A DNA stretch of 64,000 bases from an uncultured Acetatifactor sp. (GCA_910586215.1 CAJUGH010000016.1:1-64000); one strand, 5' to 3'; counted from the stretch's first letter, positions 40,857 through 50,710 are shown. Notes: generated by a model from the letters alone, not told the origin. Made by a program: numbers and translations.

Positions 40857-43001
40857 ATGAAATTCATACCGAAGACATTGGATTATACCTTAAGCCCTTA
40901 TACAGGACTGACCAGGGAGAGCTGGCTGGAGGCCGGATCCTATATGCTGGAAGGAATCTTCCAACATATCCAGGATTTCCAGGATCCGGTGGTGATGCCC
41001 AGAAAGGAGACCCGGATCACTTATCCTCATCTGTGGGCCTCAGAGGAGATTCAGAAGACCCAGCGGACAGCGGAGGTTTTCGAGGGGCTGACACGTTCTT
41101 TTTTCATCGCCGCCCCTATGATGTCCAACCTGCCGGAACTTACGGTTTGTGGCTATTCCATGGCGGAATATTACAAGAACCAGGTGTTGCGGGTATGTAC
41201 GAAGGGAGATCCCCTGTATGTGGGCACTTATGCAGACCAGCAGGAGATTACGGGACATGCAGATCCTTTCCGGGCCTTCCAGCAGACGGTGGAGACATGT
41301 GCCCTGGTGATCTGCCTGTGGGTGAGCAAGAAGCAGATCTGGGATACCTATACAAGAGAGGAGAAGGATATCATTGCAGATTTTCTGCTGTCCTATGCCC
41401 ATGAGAACACGGTGCCTCAGAATTGGCGGCTGTTTAATATGCTGGACATGGCATTCCTGCATATGGAGGGCTATCCCATCCAGAAGGATGTGATGCGTGA
41501 CCATGCCCAGGCTATCCTGAACTATTATGTGGGGGACGGCTGGTACCGGGATGGCCACTCCTTTGACTATTATTCCTGCTGGGCTTTCAATGTATATGCG
41601 CCCATCTGGAACCTGTGGTATGGCTATGAGAACGAACCCTGGCTGGCGGAGAAGTTCCAGGAGCAGTCCAACAGACTGATGGAGACATACGGGGATTTTT
41701 TCGACCGGGACGGCTGGACCAATATGTGGGGCCGCAGCAACATCTATCGGAATGCTGCCACCAGTGCCTTTGATGGCAATATGCTGCTGCGCGATGGCAA
41801 AGCGGATCCTGGCAGGGCCAGGCGGATCTCCTCCGGCTCCTTGATGCAGTTTCTGGGAAGGGAGGATTTCCTGTACAAAGGAGTGCCTACCCTGGGTTTC
41901 TACGGCCAGTTTTCCCCTCTGGTACAGGGATATTCCTGTGCGGAATCCCCTTTCTGGCTGGGGAAGGCTTTCCTGTGCCTGCATCTGCCCGCAGACCACC
42001 CCTTCTGGACGGCGAAAGAGAACAATGGTACCTGGGAGAAGCTGGGAAAGGAGGAGGTGAAAGTCACCTGCCTGGATGGCCCCGCCCTGTGCTTCTCCAA
42101 CCATGAGGCGAACGGGGAGACCATCCTTAGGACTGGCAAGGTGGTGAAGCAGCCTGGAGATGAGCATGGCATGTGGAATTATTCCAAGCTGTGCTATAAT
42201 ACCAAGTACCCATGGGAATCCGTTCCCAGGCAGTCCATTCCTGCAGAAGCAGCTGTAGAGGCGGGGCATGCGCCAGGCGCGGCATCCGTCCAGGAACCAG
42301 CAGCGCAGGGGATGCCGGTCCTCCATGTGGAGTCCCAGCAGTATGTGCTACAGGATATTACCACGGGCAGCTTTACCAAAGCTAATGTAACCTTCTGGTG
42401 TGGCCAGAGGGAGGGGGTGCTGTACCGTAGGCAGTTCTTTGACTACCGCCTGGACCGGGAGTGTCACTGGACACAGGCCGTGAACCTGGCAGATTTTACG
42501 GTGCCCTTAGGCGTGGTGCGGGTGGACAAGCTGCGGCTGCATAGATGCCCTGTGGCCCTTACCTTGGGTGCCTACGGGTTCCCGGACAATGGGACGGAGA
42601 TTGTGGAGAAGACCTGTGGTAGGGCCAGGGCCATTGTCCTGAAGGGCAGGGATGCCCTGGGAGGGGAGAAACAGCTGGCCATGACCATCTATGACGGCTG
42701 GCAGGAACTGAAACTGCTCCGCAGCCAGGGAACCAACCCGGACTCTGAGCGCTCTATCATCCTATATGCAAGTATGGAGCGTAAGAAACAGTACGGTTAT
42801 GAACCCTATGTGTTGGTATCCCAGGTGATTACAAAGGAGAGTCACCAGGATTTCACGGAAGAAGAGCTTTTCCCGGTTCAGGAGATTACATACACTGACC
42901 CGGAAGGGTGTGGCGGCTACGGCCCTGTGACAGTGCGGATGAAGGACGGGAGCGTGAAAGTCGTGGAATATGAGGGCATGGAAGGCAGGATGAGGCTGTA
43001 G
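40857..43001 (+). CDS. DUF2264 domain-containing protein (putative glycoside hydrolase)
   Basis: A 714-residue cytoplasmic protein. The N-terminal two thirds is an alpha/alpha-barrel-type DUF2264 domain: PRKETRITYPHLWASEE, FEGLTRSFFIAAPM, QNWRLFNMLDMAFL, GDGWYRDGHSFDYYSCWAFN, and GRSNIYRNAATSAF. A beta-rich C-terminal part follows. I recall DUF2264 being linked to the recent CAZy family GH154 (beta-glucuronidase activity), not checked here. An Ala/Glu/Gly/Pro-rich stretch (about residues 460-490) looks like a linker insert. An AGGAGG site lies before the ATG. The next gene begins 20 bp downstream. With GH51 and GH28 neighbours, pectin-type glycan breakdown is plausible. Confidence 0.8.
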   Translation: MKFIPKTLDYTLSPYTGLTRESWLEAGSYMLEGIFQHIQDFQDPVVMPRKETRITYPHLWASEEIQKTQRTAEVFEGLTRSFFIAAPMMSNLPELTVCGYSMAEYYKNQVLRVCTKGDPLYVGTYADQQEITGHADPFRAFQQTVETCALVICLWVSKKQIWDTYTREEKDIIADFLLSYAHENTVPQNWRLFNMLDMAFLHMEGYPIQKDVMRDHAQAILNYYVGDGWYRDGHSFDYYSCWAFNVYAPIWNLWYGYENEPWLAEKFQEQSNRLMETYGDFFDRDGWTNMWGRSNIYRNAATSAFDGNMLLRDGKADPGRARRISSGSLMQFLGREDFLYKGVPTLGFYGQFSPLVQGYSCAESPFWLGKAFLCLHLPADHPFWTAKENNGTWEKLGKEEVKVTCLDGPALCFSNHEANGETILRTGKVVKQPGDEHGMWNYSKLCYNTKYPWESVPRQSIPAEAAVEAGHAPGAASVQEPAAQGMPVLHVESQQYVLQDITTGSFTKANVTFWCGQREGVLYRRQFFDYRLDRECHWTQAVNLADFTVPLGVVRVDKLRLHRCPVALTLGAYGFPDNGTEIVEKTCGRARAIVLKGRDALGGEKQLAMTIYDGWQELKLLRSQGTNPDSERSIILYASMERKKQYGYEPYVLVSQVITKESHQDFTEEELFPVQEITYTDPEGCGGYGPVTVRMKDGSVKVVEYEGMEGRMRL

Positions 43002-43021
43002 GTTCCTTTGGGAGGAATGGA

Positions 43022-43840
43022 ATGAAAAAATACCTGCTGCCAGCCATGATGCTGGTGATATTTGAAACGGTGGCGATTACACTGTGGCTGACCACAGATA
43101 ACCTGTTTTACCTGTTTAACTTCAGCTATATCGGGATGGCCATTGCATTGGGCATCTTTCTGTTCCTCCGGAAGTATCAGCATGCGAGACGTGTAACGCA
43201 GCTTCTGGTGGGACTGTATATGCTGGTCTACCTGGGACTGGCCTGCAGGGAGAATATGCAGATCGAGGGATTCTGGTACTATCTGTTTACCGGGGTATTT
43301 GAGGCGGCAACGATCCACTATGCAGTGGCCAAGATATTCGGGCCACTGCTCTTCGGAAGAGGATGGTGCGGCTATGCCTGCTGGACAGCCATGGTACTTG
43401 ACTTCCTGCCCTATAAGGTGCCGGAACAGCCCCGCAGGAAGATAGGATGGATCCGGTATATCACCTTTGTGGCATCGCTGGTATTCATGGCCGCCCTTTT
43501 CCTGGCCCATGCAGGCAACATGGAAAGGATCATGTTTTGGGCCTTCCTTATAGGGAACCTGGCTTATTATGCCATTGGCATTGGCCTGGCTTTCCTGTAC
43601 AGGGACAACAGGGCCTTTTGCAAGTACATATGCCCCATAACCATATTCCTGAAACCTATGAGCTATTTTTCCCTGATCCGGATAAAATCTGATAAGGGCA
43701 AATGTATATCCTGTGGCAAATGCAAGCGTGTGTGTCCCATGGATGTGGATGTAACGGACCCGTCCAGGAACAGGGAGAACGGAACAGAGTGTATCCTCTG
43801 CATGGAATGCGTAAGGAACTGCCCGAAAAATGCGTTGTAG
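43022..43840 (+). CDS. Membrane-bound 4Fe-4S ferredoxin-type protein (NapH/YccM-like)
   Basis: A 272-residue protein with about five membrane helices and a cytoplasmic C-terminus holding two classical 4Fe-4S clusters: CISCGKCKRVCP and CILCMECVRNCP. The GRGWCGYACWTAMVLDFLP motif between helices is the hallmark of NapH/YccM/RdxA-type polyferredoxins, which pass electrons across or along the membrane. A GGGAGG site precedes the ATG, 20 bp after the DUF2264 gene, so the two are probably cotranscribed. Why a redox protein should follow a glycosidase is unclear. The electron partner is unknown. Confidence 0.85.
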   Translation: MKKYLLPAMMLVIFETVAITLWLTTDNLFYLFNFSYIGMAIALGIFLFLRKYQHARRVTQLLVGLYMLVYLGLACRENMQIEGFWYYLFTGVFEAATIHYAVAKIFGPLLFGRGWCGYACWTAMVLDFLPYKVPEQPRRKIGWIRYITFVASLVFMAALFLAHAGNMERIMFWAFLIGNLAYYAIGIGLAFLYRDNRAFCKYICPITIFLKPMSYFSLIRIKSDKGKCISCGKCKRVCPMDVDVTDPSRNRENGTECILCMECVRNCPKNAL

Positions 43841-43879
43841 GGGCTGTATCCTGCCTGCCCGGTCATCTGACCTGTCGTC

Positions 43880-45880
43880 TTAATCCATAATCACGCTGAT
43901 GGGACTGTCCGGCGGCAGCTTTTCCAGGATCGTATTCTGTTTACACCATACTTGAATGAAATCGGGCAGCGTCTCCAGGGGTTTTAAACTGGTGACGCTG
44001 TTGTCTGTAATGTCCAGGTACTGTAAGGCTGGCAGCATCTCCACGAAATCAATGGAGTCGATCTGATTGGAGGCAATGTCCAACTGGGTAAGGCCCGGGA
44101 AGTGGCCGAACATGTCGCAATGTTCTGACAGGGACACCATATCCCCGTTGTTATAGGTGGGATCCCGCAGTACCTTCAGCCGTTTCATGGAGAGGATCTC
44201 CAGTCCCTCATTGGTGGGGATGGCATCGAAGTCCAGACCGATCTGGCATTCATCCAGGGACAGTTTGCGCAGGGTGGGGATCCCGAAGATCTCCTCCACA
44301 TTGCCGAAGATATGGCTGTTGTCCAGAACCAGGGTTGTGAGGTTAGGCAGCTTGGTTAATGGCTCCAGGGACTCCACATAGGAGGAGAAATCATGGATAG
44401 TCAGGGTGGTCAGCCCCTGCATGGAGGTGATGGCATCCAGTTCCCATCCCGCACATCGCTTCAGTCCCAGGGAGGTGACACTGGACGCATCCCTGAGGGG
44501 GGAGAGGTCATTGGCATTCTCCAGGTAGAGTTGTTCTAAGCCGGACAGCTTCTGGAAGGAGGGCAGGGCCGTGCCATAACCCAGGCTGATGGACAGACTG
44601 GTCAGCTTTTCCAGGTCACCTACCACGGCATAATTTTCCACATTGTAATTATCCAGAAGGGACAGGACAGTCAGTTCGGGACAATCGGCCAGGGCGCTGA
44701 TATTGGAGATCTGGGTATCCTCCACCGCAAGCTGGGTCAGGTGCGGCATCACTTTAATGAACTCAATGCTTTTCAGTTCTGAGGAGTCCAGGGAAAGCTG
44801 TTCCAGGCTGGTCAGCTTCATAAGGGGACTGTAGTCTGTCAGCCGGTCACAGCCGGTAAGGGACAGGCCCAGCAGTCCGGGAAATTGTTCCAGGGCAGAG
44901 ATATCCTCCAGGGAGCGGTAGTCCACGCTTAAGTAGAGCAGGTTGGGGAAGGCCTCGATGCCATCCAGGCTGTCCTCGAAGATGGAATCCTTCACACCCA
45001 GGACGGTAATCTGTTCCGGATGAGGAAGGATCTCGGTGAACTCCTGGATGGTATTGTCCGCATATACATAATACAGATCCTGGAGGCCGTCTAAGTCTCC
45101 CTTGCTTAAGTCATCATCCAGATAGAGTTGCTGCAGGCCGGTGAAGGTCTTTAGGTCGGACAGCTCCATGCCGAAGGAATCGGTGAAGGTGAGGGACATT
45201 ACGTCCGCTCCTGCAAGCTGATAGTATATGGTCTGGTCCTCCTGGCTGATCTCCAGCATAAGGATGCTGTCCAGATCCTGGGCGGTGATGGCACTACAGG
45301 GTTTGTCGAAGATTACTTCCACCAGGTCCCGGAAAAAGCCAGACTGGGGCAGCAAAACGGTCTCAACAGAGGTATCCTCCTGTCTGTGTCCTGCATCAGA
45401 TCCGTCTTCTTCCTGTGCCCAGGGAAGGCGTTTCTCCTCTGTCTCCCAGTCTGAGGGCAGATGGTCCGTGGCATCTGACGGCAGGTCTTGGGATCTCCAT
45501 ACTTTCATAAGGGCCAGGCTCACGTTTAGGACGAGAATGGCCAGGATGACAGCTACTGTGATTAGGGTAGTCCGGGTTCTGGTATTTTTCCCGGACTGGC
45601 CAGGGGATGCCTGGTGTGCAGGCGGGGGAACGGACCTGCCCGGCGCTTTTGTCTGCCGGGAGGAAGCCTGCCCAGTGCCCTGGGTCTGTCTGGTTCCCTG
45701 TGTCTGCCAGGTACCCTGGGTCTGTCCGGTATAGGGCTTCCCGTTGTAGGGCGTCTGTTGGCCGGAGGTCTCCCGGGTCTGGTCCCGCAGGTAGTAGCCG
45801 CAGTCCTTACAGGTCATCCTGCCGTTGATCATTTTCAGCTTTGTGCCGCACATGGGACATTTCTTCTTTGCATTTGCCAT
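43880..45880 (-). CDS. Zinc-ribbon, membrane-anchored leucine-rich-repeat protein
   Basis: A 666-residue protein. The N-terminus is a zinc ribbon (KKCPMCGTKL, then MTCKDCGYYL). A Gln/Thr/Gly linker with the six-residue repeat QTQGT(W/R/G) follows, then one membrane helix (TLITVAVILAILVLNVSLAL, about residue 120). Beyond it come about 500 residues of irregular leucine-rich repeats of the LPxLxxLxLxxNxIxx type (for example FPNLLYLSVDYRSLEDISAL). Topology is probably cytoplasmic zinc ribbon and extracellular LRR domain. ATG 45880 is chosen because GGAGG lies 8 bases upstream, within the end of the GH28 gene. A longer frame to 46069 lies inside that gene. Four bases separate the two. Confidence 0.82.
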   Translation of the reverse strand: MANAKKKCPMCGTKLKMINGRMTCKDCGYYLRDQTRETSGQQTPYNGKPYTGQTQGTWQTQGTRQTQGTGQASSRQTKAPGRSVPPPAHQASPGQSGKNTRTRTTLITVAVILAILVLNVSLALMKVWRSQDLPSDATDHLPSDWETEEKRLPWAQEEDGSDAGHRQEDTSVETVLLPQSGFFRDLVEVIFDKPCSAITAQDLDSILMLEISQEDQTIYYQLAGADVMSLTFTDSFGMELSDLKTFTGLQQLYLDDDLSKGDLDGLQDLYYVYADNTIQEFTEILPHPEQITVLGVKDSIFEDSLDGIEAFPNLLYLSVDYRSLEDISALEQFPGLLGLSLTGCDRLTDYSPLMKLTSLEQLSLDSSELKSIEFIKVMPHLTQLAVEDTQISNISALADCPELTVLSLLDNYNVENYAVVGDLEKLTSLSISLGYGTALPSFQKLSGLEQLYLENANDLSPLRDASSVTSLGLKRCAGWELDAITSMQGLTTLTIHDFSSYVESLEPLTKLPNLTTLVLDNSHIFGNVEEIFGIPTLRKLSLDECQIGLDFDAIPTNEGLEILSMKRLKVLRDPTYNNGDMVSLSEHCDMFGHFPGLTQLDIASNQIDSIDFVEMLPALQYLDITDNSVTSLKPLETLPDFIQVWCKQNTILEKLPPDSPISVIMD

Positions 45881-45884
45881 TTCT

Positions 45885-48548
45885 CTATTCCTCCACTTTG
45901 ACGGTGACGGCCATTTCCTCCGGAAGGATACCGTCATCTGCAACAAAGATGATTTCGTGGGTTCCTGTCTGGGAAGCTGCCGGTACCCAGGTAAAGGTTG
46001 CGCTTTCCGGATCGAAGGAAGCACCTTCTGGGAGGTTGCGGCAGGACAGGGTAAGGGACACATCTGCACCTTTCACACTGTGGCGTCCAGCGGCGACCCT
46101 TTCGTTGTAGACAATACCTGTGTCAGCCTCCTTGGAGAGGTCCGTGGCTGGATTCCTTGCCGTAAGGGCCACTGCCAGGGTATCCCCCACAGACACAGTC
46201 CGTGGAGTTACTGGCTGGATAAAGGGCCGGTGTACGGTCAGGGGCAGGGGATAGGCATCCGTGTCTACCTGGTAGGTGTAGCCATTCTCCGGGCAGGGAA
46301 CTGTGGGATAGGGATAGCAGTCATCCGAAGGGGTTCCCGGTGCAGGGGCATGGATCTGTACCTGGGCAATGTCCAGGGCGGGATCCGTGACTGTAAGGCC
46401 GGTGACACATGTGGTGAAGTAGGGCTGTCCGGGCACATATTCCGCGTTGGTGTGGCGCCTGTAGTGATGGGTGACGGCGGCAATGGGGGCCGGATTGTGG
46501 ACTGTCTGACTGTCTGCTGCCATACTTTCTGGCTGGTTGGGCAGATCCAGGTCTTCCAGGAATGCCTGGTGGACATTGTCCAGCACACACACATGCCTGC
46601 CGTCAGGCACCCTGCAGGTGATGGTAATGTGCCTGAGGCACAGACCATCCACATGCCTGGCATAGAGTCCGAAGGCCGGTAGGATGCCCCAGTTGCTGGG
46701 TTCCGGATATACATCGGGAAGCTCCGGCACATTACAGGGATCCTCCACCCAGCTGCCTTTTGCCTGATCCCAGCTTACCCTGGGAAGCAGGCCCTCATTC
46801 TTGCAGAAGAAGGTATTCACCAGCCAGGGCAGGCTCTGGACCCTGGGGCTTGCGTGGAACTGGGAATACCCCCAGTCCGTGTTCAGCTGGCGCTGTTCCA
46901 CGGCGTGTTCCATGGACAGGCCGCCCCGGTATTCCACGGAGATATGCTCCAGGGTGATATTCTGCAGGTGGGAATCTACAAGCCCCATTAAGAGGATGGG
47001 ATATCTGGGATCCACATTGGTGATCTTCACATTGCGGATCAGCACATTGCTGATGCTGGCCAGTTGTCCGGATCCTGTGCCATTGGCGTACAGGGGCAGA
47101 TCCTGCTTAAGGATCTCCTTTCCTGGGTCTGTCTCATAGGAATGGCTTTCAGGGTGCCATGTCTTCAAGTAATAGCGGCCTTCCCGCTCTTCGTAGAGAG
47201 CGGGGTTACAGCGCACCGGGTCGGTGCCATCCACGACCTCAAAGGCAGAATAGCCGTCCACGCTGACAGTCCTGGTACGGTTATAGGACGGGGTATAACG
47301 CTGTATGGGATAACAGTGACGGGCATCATCGTCTGGCAGGATCCACTGGGGATTGTCCAGCCGGACATTGCCGGGGGCAGGAGGGTAGGCTGTTGAGGGG
47401 GTATTGCCTGTCACGGGGAAGCGTCCCCTGTCCCCCGCCCGGAGGAAAATGGGGGAACTGGACACATTGTCCATGACACAGTCCTCGAAGATCACGTCCG
47501 TCAGGGAGGAACCATCCACCGCCTCCAGCCCAAAGCCCCTGGAGCGGTCAAACCGCACCCGGCGGATGGTGACCCGGTGATAACCGCAGGTGGACTCGGT
47601 GCCAAATTTTACCCGGCCTGTGGGGCCGCAGCGGTCCTCCGCTACCAGCTTATCCCGGGTGTAGCTTCCCCCATAGACGCTGCCTGCATCATAGCCGCTC
47701 ACCACGCAGTCCTCCACCAGCACGTTTTCCAGGGGCTTGAAGATCCCTGCCCCGAAGGAGGCCTTCAGGCACAGGCCATCATCCGTCAGGGAATTGCAGG
47801 TGCTGTGGCGGACAGTCACATCCCGGCAGCAGTCAATGTCAAAGGCATCCCGGGTGGTGTCCACCAGTATATGTTCCACATAGAGATTCTCACAGCCCTC
47901 TGTGATAATGGCAAAATGTCCCCCGATGGTAATGGAAAAATCGACAAGCACCAGGTTCCTGCACCGCACCAGGGCGATGCCCTTGTTCCCGAACCATTCG
48001 CCCCTGTGGCCAGGCAGCATGCGGTCAGCAGGTTCTCTGGGATCTCCTCCCTGAAGGACATATTCCAGTTCACCGGTGTCCGGGTGGAAACGCCCCCCGG
48101 TGAACAGCCCCCTGCCACAGATCATGATGTTCTCCAGGTCGGCTCCATAGACCAGGCTGTTGGCAAAATAGGAGTGTCCGTGGTCCTGGAGGCCCAGATA
48201 GGGGTTCACCTCCGGCTCTTCATACTGTCCCCCTTCCCCGGAACAGTCCCCACCAGGAGCCTGCAGGCCGGGTCTGGCCGCTGCTATCACACAGCCTTCC
48301 TCCAGGGACAGATTCACATTGCTCTGAAGCAGGATGGTGTATACGGGAAAGGTACCGGCAGGAAATACCACGGTGCCGCCACCTTCCCTGGCCGCCTGCC
48401 GGATGGCGGCATTGATGGCAGAGGTGTTGTCGCTGGGGGAAGCTGTTTCACAGGCGCCAAAGTCCGTGATCAGGTACTGGCTTTCCTTATGCAGGTCCAG
48501 GGGGGTGATGGAGGCACCTGTGGCCTCCGGTATGGAATATGTAGTCAT
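45885..48548 (-). CDS. Polygalacturonase-like GH28 enzyme with Ig-like C-terminal domain
   Basis: An 887-residue beta-helix protein. The N-terminal pectate-lyase/GH28 lead (DFGACETASPSDNTSAINAA, GGGTVVFPAGTFPVYTI) is followed by the parallel beta-helix with DAFDIDCCRDVTV and SLTDDGLCLKA, equivalent to the GH28 D-x-x-D and DD catalytic region. The C-terminal 90 residues end in a cadherin/putative-Ig module (FTWVPAASQTGTHEIIFVAD). No signal peptide is visible with ATG 48548, which follows AAAGGA; a much longer upstream frame is hydrophobic but lacks ribosome-site support. Likely hydrolyses galacturonan-type fragments. First gene of a two-gene unit with the LRR protein. Confidence 0.85.
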   Translation of the reverse strand: MTTYSIPEATGASITPLDLHKESQYLITDFGACETASPSDNTSAINAAIRQAAREGGGTVVFPAGTFPVYTILLQSNVNLSLEEGCVIAAARPGLQAPGGDCSGEGGQYEEPEVNPYLGLQDHGHSYFANSLVYGADLENIMICGRGLFTGGRFHPDTGELEYVLQGGDPREPADRMLPGHRGEWFGNKGIALVRCRNLVLVDFSITIGGHFAIITEGCENLYVEHILVDTTRDAFDIDCCRDVTVRHSTCNSLTDDGLCLKASFGAGIFKPLENVLVEDCVVSGYDAGSVYGGSYTRDKLVAEDRCGPTGRVKFGTESTCGYHRVTIRRVRFDRSRGFGLEAVDGSSLTDVIFEDCVMDNVSSSPIFLRAGDRGRFPVTGNTPSTAYPPAPGNVRLDNPQWILPDDDARHCYPIQRYTPSYNRTRTVSVDGYSAFEVVDGTDPVRCNPALYEEREGRYYLKTWHPESHSYETDPGKEILKQDLPLYANGTGSGQLASISNVLIRNVKITNVDPRYPILLMGLVDSHLQNITLEHISVEYRGGLSMEHAVEQRQLNTDWGYSQFHASPRVQSLPWLVNTFFCKNEGLLPRVSWDQAKGSWVEDPCNVPELPDVYPEPSNWGILPAFGLYARHVDGLCLRHITITCRVPDGRHVCVLDNVHQAFLEDLDLPNQPESMAADSQTVHNPAPIAAVTHHYRRHTNAEYVPGQPYFTTCVTGLTVTDPALDIAQVQIHAPAPGTPSDDCYPYPTVPCPENGYTYQVDTDAYPLPLTVHRPFIQPVTPRTVSVGDTLAVALTARNPATDLSKEADTGIVYNERVAAGRHSVKGADVSLTLSCRNLPEGASFDPESATFTWVPAASQTGTHEIIFVADDGILPEEMAVTVKVEE

Positions 48549-48716
48549 GGGGGATTCCTTTCTGGATGTATGGTGTTCCGGCAGCCGGGGAAGCATGGAT
48601 CCACAGGCTGTCTTTCTTCCTATTATACAATAGATTAGGCAGAAGGTCAAAATGTTACAGCTTGTAAGAGAAAAGTAATTTATTTTCAGATTACAGGTGA
48701 AAAAAAAAACAAGGTA

Positions 48717-48725
48717 TGCTATAAT
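48717..48725 (+). promoter_or_regulatory. Extended -10 element of the chemotaxis receptor gene
   Basis: TGCTATAAT with the TG extension at 48717-48718 and TATAAT at 48720-48725. No good -35 box lies 17 bp upstream; a ten-A tract at 48701 may help bend the DNA. The rest of the 48549-48757 spacer shows nothing. Confidence 0.55.
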
Positions 48726-48757
48726 GGGCAAAGAGGGAAGAAGCAAAAGAAAAAGAA

Positions 48758-50548
48758 ATGGAAAATGAAAAAGTGCAACGAAAGGGAAAGGTACCAAGTA
48801 TGGAACAGAACCAGTACAGCAATGTGAACCTGGCAGCAGGACCAGGTCCTACGGGAAGGAAGAAGCAGAAGTTTTATGATGGGATCCAGGTGCGGATCCT
48901 GACTGTCATGATCCTGGCAGTGATCATTTCTGCCATGCTCCCCACTTATGTGGGCATCAAGAATTTTAACGCCCAGATTACCAGCACGGTGGAATCTACT
49001 ATGCTGTCGCTGGCAGATGCCTATGGCAGGCAGTTGTACATCACCTTGACGGTGAATGGGCAGATGCTCTCCACAGAGGATCTGACCCAGCTTCTGGGAA
49101 ATGTGACGATTGAGGGAGTGGATGGCAGTTACTGCTACGTGGTGGACGGGAACGGCACTGTGCTGATGCACCCGGAGGCCAGTCTGGTAGGCAGGCCTGC
49201 GAATAATGCCGTGATCGATGACCTGGTGAGACAGATCCAGGCCGGCAGGATTCCCCAGGCAGGAGTAACAGAGTATAACCATGAGGGTGTCATGAAGATG
49301 GCAGGCTACTTTGTGGTACCGGATGGATCGGCCATTGTGGCGTTGTCTGCGGATAAAGCAGAGGCCTTGAAATCCGTCAATGAATTCATGATGCTTTGCA
49401 TTGGCATTGCGCTGGGCATCACGGTTATCCTGGCGATTATCGGTTTCCTGATTGCAAGGGCCATTACCAAACCCATCAAGCTTCTGACCAAGGTCATTGA
49501 CCAGAATGCAGAATTTGACTTCTCGGATAAGAGTACCAGCAAGATGCTGGCGGCGGGACGGGGGGAGACTGCCATCATGAGCAGCGCCCTGGATACCATG
49601 CGGGAGAATGTAACGGGACTGGTGGGACAGCTCACAGATATGACCGGGAAGCTGAAAGACAATTCCGAGGCGCTGAAGGACATTGTGGAGCAGCTTAACA
49701 GCAACTCCTGTGACAACTCTGCTACCAGTGAAGAACTGGCGGCCAGCATGGAGGAGACTTCTGCCACCACAGCTGTCATTGATGAGAAGATGACGGACAT
49801 TGACGAGAATACCAAGAAGATCAGCAATCTGACCAATGAGGGCGAGAAGAGCGCCCAGCAGATCATCCAGAAGGCAGAAGACTTGAAGCGCAACACAGAG
49901 GAAGCCGACAGGAAGGCCAAGGACATCTACGCCAAGGTGAAGAAGGAATCCGATGCCGCCATAGAGAAAGCCAAGGAGATCGAGCAGATCAATGCGCTGA
50001 CTGAGGCCATTGCCGCCATAGCCAGCCAGACGGAACTGCTGTCCCTGAATGCGTCCATAGAGGCGGCCAGGGCAGGAGAGGCAGGAAGAGGATTTGCAGT
50101 GGTGGCAGGGGAGATTGGCAACCTGGCTTCCCAGTCCACAGAGACGGTAAACAATATCTCTACCATTGTGTCCGGGGTGAAGGATGCCGCCATCAGCATG
50201 GAAAGCTGCCTGCGTCAGACCATTACTTTTATGGAAGATGCTGTGATCAGGGATTACAATATGTTCATTGGTGTCAGCGAGGAATACAGCGCAGATGCGA
50301 AATCCTTCTCCGATATCATGCAGACCATCAACCATTCCCTGGGGGAACTGGAGACCAGCATTACGGATATCTCCAACTCCATCCAGGGCATCAATGCCAC
50401 GGTCAATGAGGCGGCTATCAGTATCAATGATATCGCCATCAAGGCTACGGATATGGTGGGATATGCTTCTGACACCGGGAACCGTGCAGAGGAGAATGCA
50501 GGTCTCTCCATCCAGCTGGATGAGATTGTGGGTAAGTTTACCGTATAA
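48758..50548 (+). CDS. Methyl-accepting chemotaxis protein
   Basis: A 596-residue receptor. A basic N-terminus is followed by a membrane helix (RILTVMILAVIISAMLPTYV), a small extracellular sensor domain (about 65-200) of Cache-like type with VVDGNGTVLMHPEASLVG, a second membrane helix (about 210-235), a HAMP-like linker (ARAITKPIKLLTKVID), and a coiled-coil signalling domain. The CheA/CheW tip has LLSLNASIEAARAGEAGRGF with VVAGEIGNLASQS; the usual E is replaced by G in VVA(E/G)EI. No che or flagellar gene is near. The start is uncertain: ATG 48758 has a long-spaced GGGAAG, and ATG 48800 is also in frame. Confidence 0.9.
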   Translation: MENEKVQRKGKVPSMEQNQYSNVNLAAGPGPTGRKKQKFYDGIQVRILTVMILAVIISAMLPTYVGIKNFNAQITSTVESTMLSLADAYGRQLYITLTVNGQMLSTEDLTQLLGNVTIEGVDGSYCYVVDGNGTVLMHPEASLVGRPANNAVIDDLVRQIQAGRIPQAGVTEYNHEGVMKMAGYFVVPDGSAIVALSADKAEALKSVNEFMMLCIGIALGITVILAIIGFLIARAITKPIKLLTKVIDQNAEFDFSDKSTSKMLAAGRGETAIMSSALDTMRENVTGLVGQLTDMTGKLKDNSEALKDIVEQLNSNSCDNSATSEELAASMEETSATTAVIDEKMTDIDENTKKISNLTNEGEKSAQQIIQKAEDLKRNTEEADRKAKDIYAKVKKESDAAIEKAKEIEQINALTEAIAAIASQTELLSLNASIEAARAGEAGRGFAVVAGEIGNLASQSTETVNNISTIVSGVKDAAISMESCLRQTITFMEDAVIRDYNMFIGVSEEYSADAKSFSDIMQTINHSLGELETSITDISNSIQGINATVNEAAISINDIAIKATDMVGYASDTGNRAEENAGLSIQLDEIVGKFTV

Positions 50549-50582
50549 GGTTACAGCAGGTAAATCGTGCAGAAGAGATAAC

Positions 50583-50632
50583 AAGGAACCAGGAGACGTC
50601 TGGAAGGACGGACTCCTGGTTCCTTATTTTTC
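50583..50632 (+). terminator. Intrinsic terminator of the chemotaxis receptor gene
   Basis: AAGGAACCAGGAG pairs with CTCCTGGTTCCTT, then ATTTTT follows. Confidence 0.85.
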
Positions 50633-50670
50633 CAGATCTTGCTCTCAGACATTTTTTTCCAGTTTTTGCC

Positions 50671-50699
50671 TTGACAATTCATTTCGAAAGCTGTATGAT
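50671..50699 (+). promoter_or_regulatory. Promoter of the fatty-acid synthesis operon
   Basis: TTGACA at 50671-50676 and TATGAT at 50694-50699, with a 17-bp spacer. Transcription should begin near 50706. Confidence 0.85.
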
Positions 50700-50710
50700 A
50701 ATCTGCAAAT

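Noticed and set aside
48549..48797. N-terminal extension of the GH28 protein with hydrophobic segments (possible signal)
   Set aside because: The segment lies over the promoter region of the divergent MCP gene, has no ribosome site, and family homology begins at ATG 48548.
48719..50584. 621-codon minus-strand frame opposite the chemotaxis receptor
   Set aside because: Covers the MCP gene exactly and shows no family features; an antisense artefact of codon bias.
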